Source: Daphnia pulex (lineage: Eukaryota; Arthropoda; Branchiopoda; Diplostraca; Daphniidae). From it: a stretch of DNA of 64,000 nt. Position numbers and translations under genes: made by a program. Shown piece after piece: positions 1 to 10,219 of the stretch (positions within the stretch are counted from its first letter, which is position 1; the number at the start of each line of letters is the position of its first letter). The notes under the pieces were generated by a model, which searched no databases, was not told the origin of the DNA, and was given only the letters and a program-made list of their open reading frames with translations. The stretch covers positions 10,926,001-10,990,000 of the forward strand of contig NC_060019.1 in NCBI RefSeq assembly GCF_021134715.1, written 5' to 3'.

Positions 1-819
1 TAGAGAACATTATTCGTTACTTATGCGTGAAATGGAAAACCTTTTCAGTGTCCAGAATGGATGGATGCGGTTGACGGACGCCACGGTGATTGCGGCCGTT
101 AAAGAAGAAAAATAGCGTCGCGTGTGTGTGGGATGAACAATAATTCTCATATCGGTCGAATGCATACAACACACTCGACGAATGAACGAAACGACCGCAG
201 ACGAAATTGCGGTCGCTCCTCTAAAAATGTTATAATTCACATTTTATAGGTGAGAATAAAAGATTCCGGATAAAAACATCACTTTTGGATTATTATGGCA
301 ATTTCTTTTAACTCAAAAGTATTCGGGTATAATTTGTTCACGTGGAAGGCGACAACTATAAAGCACATCGTTCATTATTGACCCACTGATGCGTAAACAA
401 TTCATCCATCCATGGCCACTTTCCCACATAATACGTGGGACATATTTTTCCCACCATCCTTATTGAAACGTTGCCAAATAATTTTCCCAACACGGTTCGT
501 TATTGTACTATCCATGACGTCATATATTTATTTTTTAAGAACAAACATAAAACGTACACGGTAGAAAATTCTAAATTCACATGTAGGAAAAAAAAACAAT
601 AAATTTGTTATATAAGGAAGTTTGACGAGCTATTCTTGAAAATTCATTTTCACGAGCAAATGTGAATTTCTCGTGATTGAATGAGGATAACGCAGCAGCT
701 CGTTCAGACGGTGGAACCTTGTCGGAGTGCCAAGGCAGCATCGGTCAAATAGAAGAAAGCGTTGATGATGCAAAGAGCCTATAAACAATTCATTAAAACG
801 ACATGAATAATTTAAAATT
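1..819. other. Intergenic, no gene seen
   Basis: I see no supported gene here. An AATAAA on the minus strand (TTTATT at 527-532 on the plus strand) lies about 290 bases downstream of the stop of the minus-strand gene at 820-1396 and could be its poly(A) signal. A TGACGTCA palindrome sits at 515-522. The short open frames lack any recognisable motif. Confidence 0.5.
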
Positions 820-1396
820 CTAAAGACTAATGTTTGTTTTAAATACCCCGAGAGCTTTTCCAGCATTAGCATTTTCGGTGTTGTTGCCGAAGCCGAAGGC
901 TTTACCGATTCCGGAATCGGCCCATGTCGAGTTGTTAGTTCCGAGCCAGTTGTTGTTGGGATTGGTGTCTCCCCTGTTGTCGTTTCCGGTGTGAGTCACT
1001 CCGGCGTAGTTGCGGTAATGATCCAAGGCCAGCGATCCAACAGTCAAGAAGAGGATGAAACCCAAAGTGTTGTAGATGATCTCGAGGAACGGCTGGTAAG
1101 TTCCCGAAGTGCTCCACAGGTAGGAAATGAGCAGCGGCAGAGACACTAGCAGCATACCGCCCACCGTGACCAATCCGACATTGTAGCGATCGTGGAACGA
1201 TCCCGTTGTGACGTCACCGCCGAAATTTAACGAGTACGTGCGGATCAGGATCAGGCAGACAATAGCAATAATCTTAAGTTTCAAAAAACAAAATGAGTAA
1301 TTTTAATTCAATAAAAATTGATTAAAATGATTTTCTTACAATTTCAGCCAGCTTCATGAAGCCGTGAGTGCGAGCCAAAAGTCTGAAGTCGGCCAT
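820..1396 (-). CDS. Small multi-pass membrane protein, snakeskin-like (paralog 1)
   Basis: Two exons on the minus strand, 1396-1340 and 1272-820, joined in phase 0 (ATT|gtaaga ... cttaag|ATT), give 169 residues starting MADFRLLARTHGF. Hydrophobic segments lie near residues 16-30, 51-72 and 81-102. The short loop after the first holds an FGGD motif and an HDRY motif, and the tail from about 112 is Asn/Gly-rich. The order of short hydrophobic segments and the FGG loop recall arthropod snakeskin (Ssk), a smooth septate junction protein of gut epithelium, but that assignment is from memory of the family and only moderately sure. The next gene (2316-4059) is clearly a paralog: both share RYY/RTY-LSFGG, YHDRY, GGMLLV and a C-terminal (K/R)(A/S)LGV. 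Compared with that paralog, this copy lacks the second intron and runs six residues past LGV. Alternative: another MARVEL-like arthropod tetraspan family. Confidence 0.7.
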
Positions 1397-2315
1397 TGTC
1401 GGATGATTTGATGAAATTGTTTTACTTTTGAGGAAAGATGTCAAACTGTATTCCTTTTACTGCAGTCGGGCAATGACTAGTAAAGATGATGTCCGTCACT
1501 GCATCTTTTATGCTGGCCAGTTGCTCCTTGTTATTTCGCCAAAGGGGATGGCCTTTACCCAAAACGTTTGTTCGACAACCAGCCCTTCACCCTCCCTGTC
1601 ATATTTTTTACTTGGAAATATTTTTTTCCGCATTATTGTGAATCTCATCTACTACGAATTGAAGACGACTCATCATTATTTTGTGGGCCGTTATCTCTAT
1701 CAAAGCGTTCGCGAATCGTCCAATAAAAATGAGATACTTTTGTATTTGATGCCGTTGTTTCCACACGTCAACAGAACGTCATCTACTTAATTTCAGACTC
1801 TACACAATTGAGATTTTGGTTGCAGTGCCAATTTTCTTGATAAATTAGAGCACCGGTATCGGCAGTCGGATAGGACGTTATTACAACTTCATTTTTTTAA
1901 AATAGTATAGAAGGGCATCATCTCTAAATAGAGCTAATAAGAAATATTGTGTGATATTGGTTACAAGTTTGGTGTGTGTGATTTGCATGGTGGTGGCTCA
2001 ACAGAAAAAATATGGTACACAACAAAATTCGTTGCCCAACCCTTTCGAAATGAAGAGTTGGAAACATCTAAGAAAATTTCTAGATAAAATATTAAACTAA
2101 TTTTGTCTGATTGGATTTTGTGTTGAAAATTTGGTTTTCCTTGTTTTTGTGCTTCAGAGTTGAGATGAAACTGCCGAATTACTTGAGGAAAATTCGAACC
2201 AGAGAAACGATTGTGTTGAGCAGAAAGAAGAATGAATTGATGATGAGCATCGACTGTGTAAAAAAGGAGAAATTAAATACAAATTTAACTAAAAAGCAAA
2301 GTTTTAGGTGAAAAA
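1397..2315. other. Spacer between the two snakeskin-like genes
   Basis: About 0.9 kb holding the upstream region of paralog 1 and the 3' flank of paralog 2 on the minus strand. A plus-strand frame at 1428-1790 is open but has no recognisable domain. I support no gene here. Confidence 0.45.
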
Positions 2316-4059
2316 TTATACCCCGAGCGATCGCCCCGCATTCAAATTGCCTGGCCGATTGCGGTAGATGACGTAAAATTCAAGCGAGAGGATTCCGGCC
2401 GTCAGAAAGAGGACGAATCCCATCAGCGAGTAAATCAAATCCTATTCATCAAGTCATTAGTGGTGTCAATCATGATATAATGAAGTAAAAATGAGTGCCT
2501 ATAACATACCAATCCTGGTCGAATTTCCGATCCGAAAAGGTGGGCCACGAAGATGGGAATGGTTACGAGCAGCATACCACCGATGGTCATGACACCGAAG
2601 AGGTAACGATCGTGATAGGAGGCCTGGTTGAGTTCTCCGCCGAAGGATAAATTGTAATAGCGCAACAGGGCGATGCAAATGATGGCCAGCAACTATATAC
2701 GAGCGCGGTACCGGAGGGGGAAGAGAAAAAAGACAATAAGATTACACGCTTCAGACATAAGAGTTGGAGGGGAAATTGTCTAAAAAGAACACGACCGAGA
2801 GAGTCAGTCCCGCCTTTGACTGTCAAATAATCCAATACACTATAGTATTTCATGGTGGAGGGTAATAATAACCGCAGGGGGAAGAGATATACTACCCAAA
2901 ACAATCATTTCTTTATCATCAGTTTCTTTATATTTTTAACCCTGCCGAGTCTATCTCGGAGATTGGATTATCGATTGTTTAATGCGCTTATAACTTTTGA
3001 TGTTTGAATTTTAAATGCAGACGTCGTAAAAAAAGTACAAAAGGTAATATTGACGTTAATGCAAGAATGGCTGTTACCTCCGTGACAGGTGGTATACATA
3101 CAAATCTATCCATAACAATGTTGCGGGAAAACAACGACGGGATGAATATAAAACACGATTAAAAATCTCGTTACTTTCCTCATATTTTTTCAATCAACAT
3201 TTTTTATCCTTTTGTGCAAGTTATCACTTCCGGGAATTCTGTTGTCCCGTCCATCAGGTTTTGAATGACGGAATTTTTTTCTTTTTTTTCCTTGTTATTG
3301 TGGAGGGGGGGACCGGAACCGACGCTGTGGCCCCCATTCGGCGTTTGCGGTCCGTGACACACAAATTATTTCTATACGTACACATTTCCCCTCGATTGCG
3401 TGTCGGAATCGTTACAATGCTCGGCTTGAAAATTGTGTTCAAAAAGGAAATTTTGTCTTTTCATTTGTTGCTGGATTGTCTTTTGCCCATGCGACTCACG
3501 CGTTTCCTCATTTGATATCGCGTTCAAGTCCTTGTTAGAAATCTAGCCTGTACCTGTTCTCAACTATGTCGTCGTCGTCTTCTATAGTTTTTATTTTTTT
3601 TTTCGTGTGCCTCTCACGCAGGAAACCCATCGTCGGACCCTTCATATCAAAGGCGCCACCACGGCAAAAGGCAACGCTTTTTCTCTATTGCCCTCGGGTC
3701 ACGTTCGGGCAGCAGCAGCATTATCATAGTTGTTAGTGTGTATGGTAGAGGGGCGGAGGTTGGAATAGGAAACGAGTCTATACGACGCCCTTGTGTGCCG
3801 CAGTGTAGTACATTATAAAAGCGTGACCTTTACCTTAGCTGTGCGTCTCTCTATGGCGCACAACTCGTTTGCCGTGCGGGAAAATAAATACCGCGCGCTG
3901 TTTTAGAATACGCAACAATCGATTGTTAATTTCTTTAATTTCAAAAATGGTTTCATTTCGGGCGGGATGTTGTTAAAAACTTACGATTTGGATGAGTTTG
4001 AGGGCAGGCACAGCCCAGCGGCCTAGAAGCGACCCGACAACATCTTTCATTTCGGCCAT
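2316..4059 (-). CDS. Small multi-pass membrane protein, snakeskin-like (paralog 2)
   Basis: Three minus-strand exons, 4059-3985, 2692-2510 and 2441-2316, all joined in phase 0, encode 127 residues starting MAEMKDVVGSLLGRW and ending in RSLGV. Hydrophobic segments lie near residues 18-36, 58-78 and 88-108. The protein matches paralog 1 in the loop motifs LSFGGE and YHDRY and in the third hydrophobic segment (MGFVLFLTAGILSLE against LGFILFLTVGSLALD). The first intron is large (about 1.29 kb) compared with the second (68 bp), which often points to regulatory content in intron 1. Likely an epithelial membrane protein of the snakeskin or a related MARVEL-like family; the family name is inference, the gene structure is well supported. 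Confidence 0.7.
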
Positions 4060-6109
4060 GATGGTGTTTGCTGTTGTTGGGTTGTTTTTAACCGCCGAGA
4101 AATCGCGTTGGGGACACGCCCAACAACACAACAACTTGTTGAAAAACGGCAGTTGTCGCCTTTCACGCACGCCGAAAGAATTCACCAACGACTCGTCCAC
4201 ACACACAACCACACGCACAATCAAAAGAATTGGCCAAACGGGAGCGCGTCGGGTCACGAAAAACACAACACTGTACGGCGCTGTACTACACCGGAGTTGG
4301 CTGCGAAATAATCAAGTTGGCGTCCACGACAGTTAAGGCGACCGACTCTGCAATGCAACTGACTCTAACAAGCGATAGAAGAAGACAAAAAAGAATTATA
4401 CGCAGGTCCCTCTCTCACGACCCGCGACGTATACATATAGGGATCCCGCGCTGCGTTTGGCTCGAGGGTTACGTGGCCAGTGGGGTCTTTTTCGTCGGGC
4501 TTTTTTGTCAGCCTTGGTGGTGGGCGGAGCAACCACCTATCCGTGATAGTAGTATACGTAGTAGTAGTAGTGGTGGGGGGAAAGGAGGCCAACAACCCAA
4601 CGCACACGCAGGGCTCTCGTTTGCTGTTGGAAACCTGTGTGTATTATATAGTATTTGGAAGCCCTCCGGTGGAATTTGGTTGTAATATTACTTTGCTGGC
4701 CAGAAAAGGTTTGTGATTGGACAGTTGCGAGTATAAATTTTTTTCCGCGGGACGCGCGCGCTCAACAGGTGTTCCCGTAGAGACCCGGTTGCGTAAGTCA
4801 AACAAAAAAAGTTGAAACACACCTGCGCGACACTCAGTTGCGCGCGTTCGAATTATTTCCGCCATTTTTTTTAAGGAAATACGATTCCGCTCGGATGGAA
4901 TTTTTGTAGAAAAAAGGAAACATTTTTTTCGGACGGGAATTTTCAAAAGACAATTTATACAGACTCACGCTATGGTTTCGCATTCGTGAGCGCATCACGG
5001 CTCACTTGACGCACGCATCAAGTTATAATCGCATAACCAACCCAGCAGCAGCGGTGTAGCAATTAAAAATGCAAGTGAAAGAAACACTCGCCAGGGTTGA
5101 AAACCAGTTGGAATTCGACGCCTTGCTTATTTGTTTCCATATTCATATTTCATCACGAAAGCAACAAAAAACCTACAGACAACAACATTTTTTACATAGC
5201 ATAATTTACCAAGTTCTGCTTCCCTGACTCTTGTATACAACTGTAAAAAGTTAAAAATTTTGAATTTGAATGACATGTCTTTATTATCATTAATTGTCCA
5301 TCAACGGCATATCATCACATGTGAAATATGTACCGGAAGAATTAAACCGAAATTTTTTTTTTTGAAAAACAAAAGGAAGAAACCGCAAAACTTTTTTATT
5401 TTGGAAGGGATATAGGGGGGAGCTGAAAGGGGGGGGGGAATATTAGGCATCCAATCGAGACTGTCAAAAAACGGAAACCGAGGGCTGGGAAATTTTGGGG
5501 ATAGGGGAGAAAATAAGAATTTTGTGTAGTTCTTTTTCGGTAGTAATATGTAGGACGAGTAGTTTGGGAGTAAAGAAAATTTACATTGGTTAAGTCATTA
5601 TCTTTTTCTCTCTCTCTTTCTTTTACTCTGTCCTTTTTTCTTTTGTTAGTTTAAATGGCGTGTTTTTTCGGGAGACTTGGTGTGGCGTAACGCCTGGTGT
5701 TTCATCCTCGAATCTACGTTGATTGACTAGGAGAGCTAAATCATTTCAAGCATGCAATGGATTTTTTTTAAAAATAATAAAAAGTGAAAAAAGAAAATTA
5801 AGGCAAGAAAATGAACAAAAAATCAGTAGGGAGAGAGAAAATAGAAATCGTAATTGATTAAGTAAATTTTTTTTCCTCGTGGAAAATAATCAATGGGATA
5901 AAGGATTTTTCACAAGTCATGAGAGTGTCATGAGGCACTTTTGATGGGAAGAAGAAGCCAACGGAGTGGGAAGGAAGAAGTCCAGCCTCATTGTCTTGAA
6001 AGGATACGGTAGACGAGGGGGGAAAAAAGTGTTTGGGGGATCTTGAATGTCTGGGAGTGCAAAAAACAAGACGGAGGATGCGTTACACAATGACAAAAGA
6101 CGTCTTCAT
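4060..6109. other. Intergenic: upstream of snakeskin-like 2, 3' flank of cyclin Y
   Basis: About 2 kb without a supported gene. TTTATT at 5280-5285 and 5395-5400 read as AATAAA on the minus strand, so the cyclin Y transcript probably ends near here with a 3' UTR of roughly 0.7-0.8 kb. The stretch 5340-5900 is rich in A/T and G homopolymer runs. Short frames at 4108-4716 carry low-complexity Val/Gly or Thr runs and are not believable genes. Confidence 0.5.
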
Positions 6110-7541
6110 TTACGACAGGATGGCTATGCTCCGGCGTGAAATGTTGACATTGTCCATGCTGGCTGAGCGTTTCAAATTTGCTCGCAAAATATCAGATGCC
6201 AATTTATCCTCGCAGACACGAGACATGGCCTCGAGCTGTAATTTGAAAAAGGTTATTGCATCAGCTCACTTGGATGGCGAAATGTGAAACAATTTTTGTT
6301 TTTACCTTGGTTGCCTTCTCTTTCGTCAAAGGCTCAGCTGGGAAATTCATTTCATTCGCCTCGGCAAGCGTCCGCAAGTCAAAATAATATTTGGCGTAAA
6401 CGCTCGACGGAATATTGATGTTGAATTGAAGCATTTCCAAAAAATGACGCTCCAACTCGTTCCTGATTGATAAAGGAAAGCATTAGGAGACCCGGTTCAT
6501 TCAGATAAGCTTTTAATCTCTTGCTATGCCAACTTACATATCTTCCACTGTGATATCTTTGAGAATTTGGCAATAGTCAACATTCCAAACTGCTTGATCA
6601 TCCCATACTTTGGAAGCTAATAGAATGGCACCCAGCACCACTCTTTTCCAATTTCCAGGGGTAATGTCGATTTCTGCGTAGGTTAATAATCTGAATTGGA
6701 AAGACAACAGGTTATTGCACTGCTGATTTCGTAATTCCTCGAATGACGTCCAACCTTTCCAAATAAATCAGGGTGATGATGGCACACTCGGCTGTCAGTT
6801 GGGCGGCGTTGAATAACGTTCTGACGAACTTGTAGACTTGGCGGTGGTCGGGATTGTACCGGCAGTAGTCATTAGAAACACCGTCCTTCTATAATAGTGA
6901 AATAATAAATTAGCAAAATTAAAGCTGACAACCAAAATAAGATGACGTCTACTGACCGACAAAGGATGAAGTTTCTCGTCAAAAATATCCATTTGCCTAT
7001 CTGATTGTCGGTTCTTGATGTGATAGTAAATGGCTAGTGTCACACACTTGATAGTGTTCTTTAAATTAGGCTGACAAACAGTACTCTCATCTACATAGAT
7101 GGTAGAACAAGAGTTGGATTTTTTCAAGGTCCCTCTATCATGGAGCTACAAATAAACAGAATGGAATGAGGAAATGGACACGGCAATAAATCAATATTAA
7201 TGTACCTGAAGTTGGCTTCTCCTCCTTTCTAGTCCCTCTAGAGATTCCATACAAAATTTTGTATTCAGTATAATTAACATTAACCAAATTAAATATTATT
7301 TACCATGAATAGCAGCTCTTGATCTTTCCATAAATATTGTTTCAGCTTTCGGGTGGAGAGACGGGTCTGATTGCCAATCTTCAGGTTCTCTCTCACTGAT
7401 ATGCTGTAGGTTTGTTGTACTTTCGGCCCTGCAGGGTTCATGTGCTTCTAACACTCTTCGTTCAGATACATCATTGACTTTTCGTTGGGGTTGAGGACTG
7501 ACGTTGTAATAACAGCAGCCCAATGAGTGTTTGTTACCCAT
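6110..7541 (-). CDS. CCNY: Cyclin Y
   Basis: Seven minus-strand exons (7541-7304, 7237-7206, 7145-6957, 6888-6755, 6690-6538, 6462-6306, 6235-6110) join in frame to 342 residues, close to the 341 of human cyclin Y. The protein starts [10 protein letters not shown]: Gly2 fits N-myristoylation and the Cys pair palmitoylation, which in this family anchor the cyclin to the plasma membrane where it activates the CDK14/CDK16 (PFTAIRE/PCTAIRE) kinases, for example in Wnt co-receptor phosphorylation. Diagnostic stretches include [17 protein letters not shown] before the cyclin box, [52 protein letters not shown] and [17 protein letters not shown]. The C-terminal KRSASMDN matches the 14-3-3-type phosphosite region known in the family. 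Start chosen for the conserved MGN end. It is divergent from the gene starting at 8456. Confidence 0.96.
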
Positions 7542-8455
7542 GATAACTCTTGCTGATGTGGACAAAAAAATCACAGTTCTTCAAAATCTTTTGACAGAAA
7601 AAGACGAAATAAGTCTAGGCATGATCAAAATGAGTTCCGTCTGGTGAAGAAAAGGGCGAAAAAACACAAGTCAGTGCGATATCGCCATCGATATGAGGGA
7701 AGAATTTTTCTATCCGACTTACTGGAGACGGGTCGTCTTCGTCTGTTTTCTAGACATGTGTCGTTCAAATATCAATGCCTTCATGAGAACGGAAAAACAG
7801 GTCACGCAAAACGACCGGAAATAATATTCAATCAAATGTCAAACTTGAATTCTATATTTAATCACTTTATTACTCCATTAGGAACCGCTGCTTTGGAAAA
7901 GCCTGCAAGCTGCAAGCTGCCCCTCAACATTGCCACATTCATAAATGGACAAGCGTGAATTTAACAATTCAGCGTGAGTTCTTCTCGAAATCATTTATAC
8001 AATAAAATTTAAATGAGTACTAATTTTTTAAAGTACAATCTATGGATAGTTTTAAATAAATGTATTTATTTAGCTATTTTAGAGGCGTTCTCCTATCAGT
8101 CGGTGTTCTTAGCCGACTCAAGAGCGCACTTGTGGCCACATCTTTGCATTGCCCAAAAAACAAAAATACTTCAATTGAAAATTACTATCAGATCAAATTA
8201 TACCATATTTTTTTTACAAACAAGAGTTTTTTTTAAATTATTTATTCAATAATGTAGTTATGACAACGTATTGACATTTGTCAAGTACCAATCGATTCGC
8301 TAGTGATCGATTCGAAACGAATCGATTCACTTGTTCTTTTTACTTTTTAGCTCGTTCTGGAAACTCTTGGTTAAGCAAGTGTAATTTTGTTCTAGAAGAG
8401 AAGAGATTTCGGAAAAAGATCTACTGACTTCCTTCTCTTTTAAACACTTGCTACC
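7542..8455. promoter_or_regulatory. Divergent intergenic region, cyclin Y / small acidic gene
   Basis: These 914 bases separate two divergently transcribed starts. Three ATCGAT words (8291-8296, 8306-8311, 8321-8326) lie about 130-165 bases before the plus-strand start; around the middle one the sequence is nearly an inverted repeat (GATTCGAAACGAATC). ATCGAT-containing sites resemble the DRE/BEAF-type promoter elements of arthropod housekeeping genes; that link is inference. A 104-codon plus-strand frame at 7644-7958 shows no domain. Confidence 0.4.
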
Positions 8456-8822
8456 ATGGCAGAATCGGACGGTCGTGTTATCGAAGAAATCAACTTGGCC
8501 GATGACGACCAAAATGAAGTCGAGTGTTTGGAGGATTTGGTCACGTTGGACGGTACGGACTGCACTCATGAAGATGACATGATGGATTCGTCCCACGGGT
8601 CACAAGATGACATCGTCGATATCACACCACCACCTGAAGTGTAAGAACAATTACAGTTTATAAATTTTATGTCAAAGTGAAAAGTTCCCAGAACCTGCTG
8701 TTAAATAGCTTTATTCGTGTCATGTGATGACCACCGCCTTTCTAACTAGATTAACACATGTTTTCCCCCACAGGCTAAGAAAGAAAAAGTTCCATGAATC
8801 ATGCAATAGAAATTTGTCTTAA
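8456..8822 (+). CDS. Small acidic protein of unknown function
   Basis: I do not recognise this family. The ATG at 8456 has a strong context (CTACCATGG). Exon 1 (8456-8640) ends GAAGT|gtaaga; a good acceptor (ccccacag) gives exon 2 at 8774-8822, for 77 residues in total. If unspliced, the frame stops at once after 62 residues. The first 60 residues are strongly acidic, with Asp/Glu clusters (LADDDQNEVECLEDLV), Met-Met-Asp and Ser patches and a PPPEV end; the spliced tail is basic (LRKKKFHESCNRNLS), so the protein would have a split charge. No signal peptide or membrane segment. The codon bias, the Kozak context and the splice site at the very end favour a real gene, but a function cannot be assigned. 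Confidence 0.55.
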
Positions 8823-10219
8823 ATTATTGCTAGAATAATGTAGGTTGAAGACTTGTGTCTTTCTTCTACCCACGAAGCTGTTTGGTCTATCATTATTAAG
8901 GATGCTGTACTTGACCTGATAAATGCTTTGGGTGGAGGTCCATTTTACCATTTGTGGACGGGCATGATCTATGGATGTAGGTTACTCCCACAAGTAGGAA
9001 AGTGTTTGCTCATGAAAATCTGAAAATGGTTCATTGTTGGCATCATAGGCAGTGAAATTTTCTGGCAACACCTCAAATACTTCCTTTCTTTGTTACCTTC
9101 AAAATAATCAACAACTTTTTCTACATGGATTATAGTTAACTATCCATCCGCCAGATGTGAAACCAGCCAACGAGTTCTTTGGGTTCTCGTTCGTTTCATT
9201 TTGAACATTGTTTTGAACAACAAAAAAAGTCTCGTCAGTAAAATTCCCCATGACCCTGAAGTTTGTTTCATGTTTGGGCACGTGAATCTTTTCATCACGA
9301 TAGGTGATTTTGTTTATTATCATCCCTTTTCGAGAAAAGTGTTCAGCAGCAGCAGCAGCGAGCTTGAAGGTCAACGACATCTAGCTGTTTCCTGAAGATC
9401 TCTCGTTGGGATCTTGTATTTAAAAAATTTCTAATATGGTATATACAGTTCGCTCGGAAGGTGGAGTCGTCAACAGATCGAGGAAAAGAAAGAAGAGACC
9501 TTGACGCATGACGTAAAGTTGCTGCAGCAGGATCGTTCAGGTTGCTTGCTGCTGCTGGCTCATGTTTGAACAAAGCTGGCTGGCCTTGACGCTGCTAGTG
9601 TTGCCGAACTTTGTAAAATCTTAACAACAACCCCCTCCTCGTCTCCCCAAAACAAAAATTTTTGTTTTTCTTCTCCCAACCGGTCAGTCCCGACAGTGAA
9701 AGGACTCAAGGAGAGACTCGTTATTTGTTCGTCGTCTCGGGGAGGGCTGCACACGTCATTAGGAGGTGGGAGGGGAGATTTTTATATATTTTGAGAACGC
9801 CGTCTGCTATATTTGGATTTGTTTTGGCTTCTCTTCCGGCGGGTTGACTTCGTCATTGCTTCGTGAATAGCCCCTGCGGCTGAGCTGTGAGTCGTTACTG
9901 AATCTTAAAGGCGATTTGGGGGAGGTATGGGCACTACGAAAACTCTCAAAAGAGACTGCGATCTTCGTCTAGCGCGTTCAGTCGTTGCGAGACCGCCTTG
10001 CGGCAACCAGGACGGATTAAAACTTGGCGAAAACAGTTCTATTTTTTTTTTGCGTGTGTGTTTTGGTTGGTCTTGACGGACCATATTTGTTAAGTCACGT
10101 TCCGTCACTTTCTCGTGTGATTTCATCATACAAGATTCGAAGTGCTCTCTTTTTTTATTCGCCGGAAATCCTTGTTGCTATCGAATTTTCTTCCCTCCTC
10201 CCTGTGACGTACGCAAGAC
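8823..10219. other. Intergenic and 5' region of the DNAJC7-like gene
   Basis: About 1.4 kb holding the 3' flank of the small acidic gene and the likely promoter and 5' UTR of the gene starting at 10220. A (CAG)n run at about 9346-9360 and pyrimidine-rich stretches are visible. Frames on both strands are short and featureless. I support no gene. Confidence 0.45.

Noticed and set aside
1428-1790. 120-codon plus-strand frame
   Set aside because: No domain, no splice partners and no sign of coding composition.
7644-7958. 104-codon plus-strand frame between cyclin Y and the small acidic gene
   Set aside because: Featureless and lies in a divergent promoter region.
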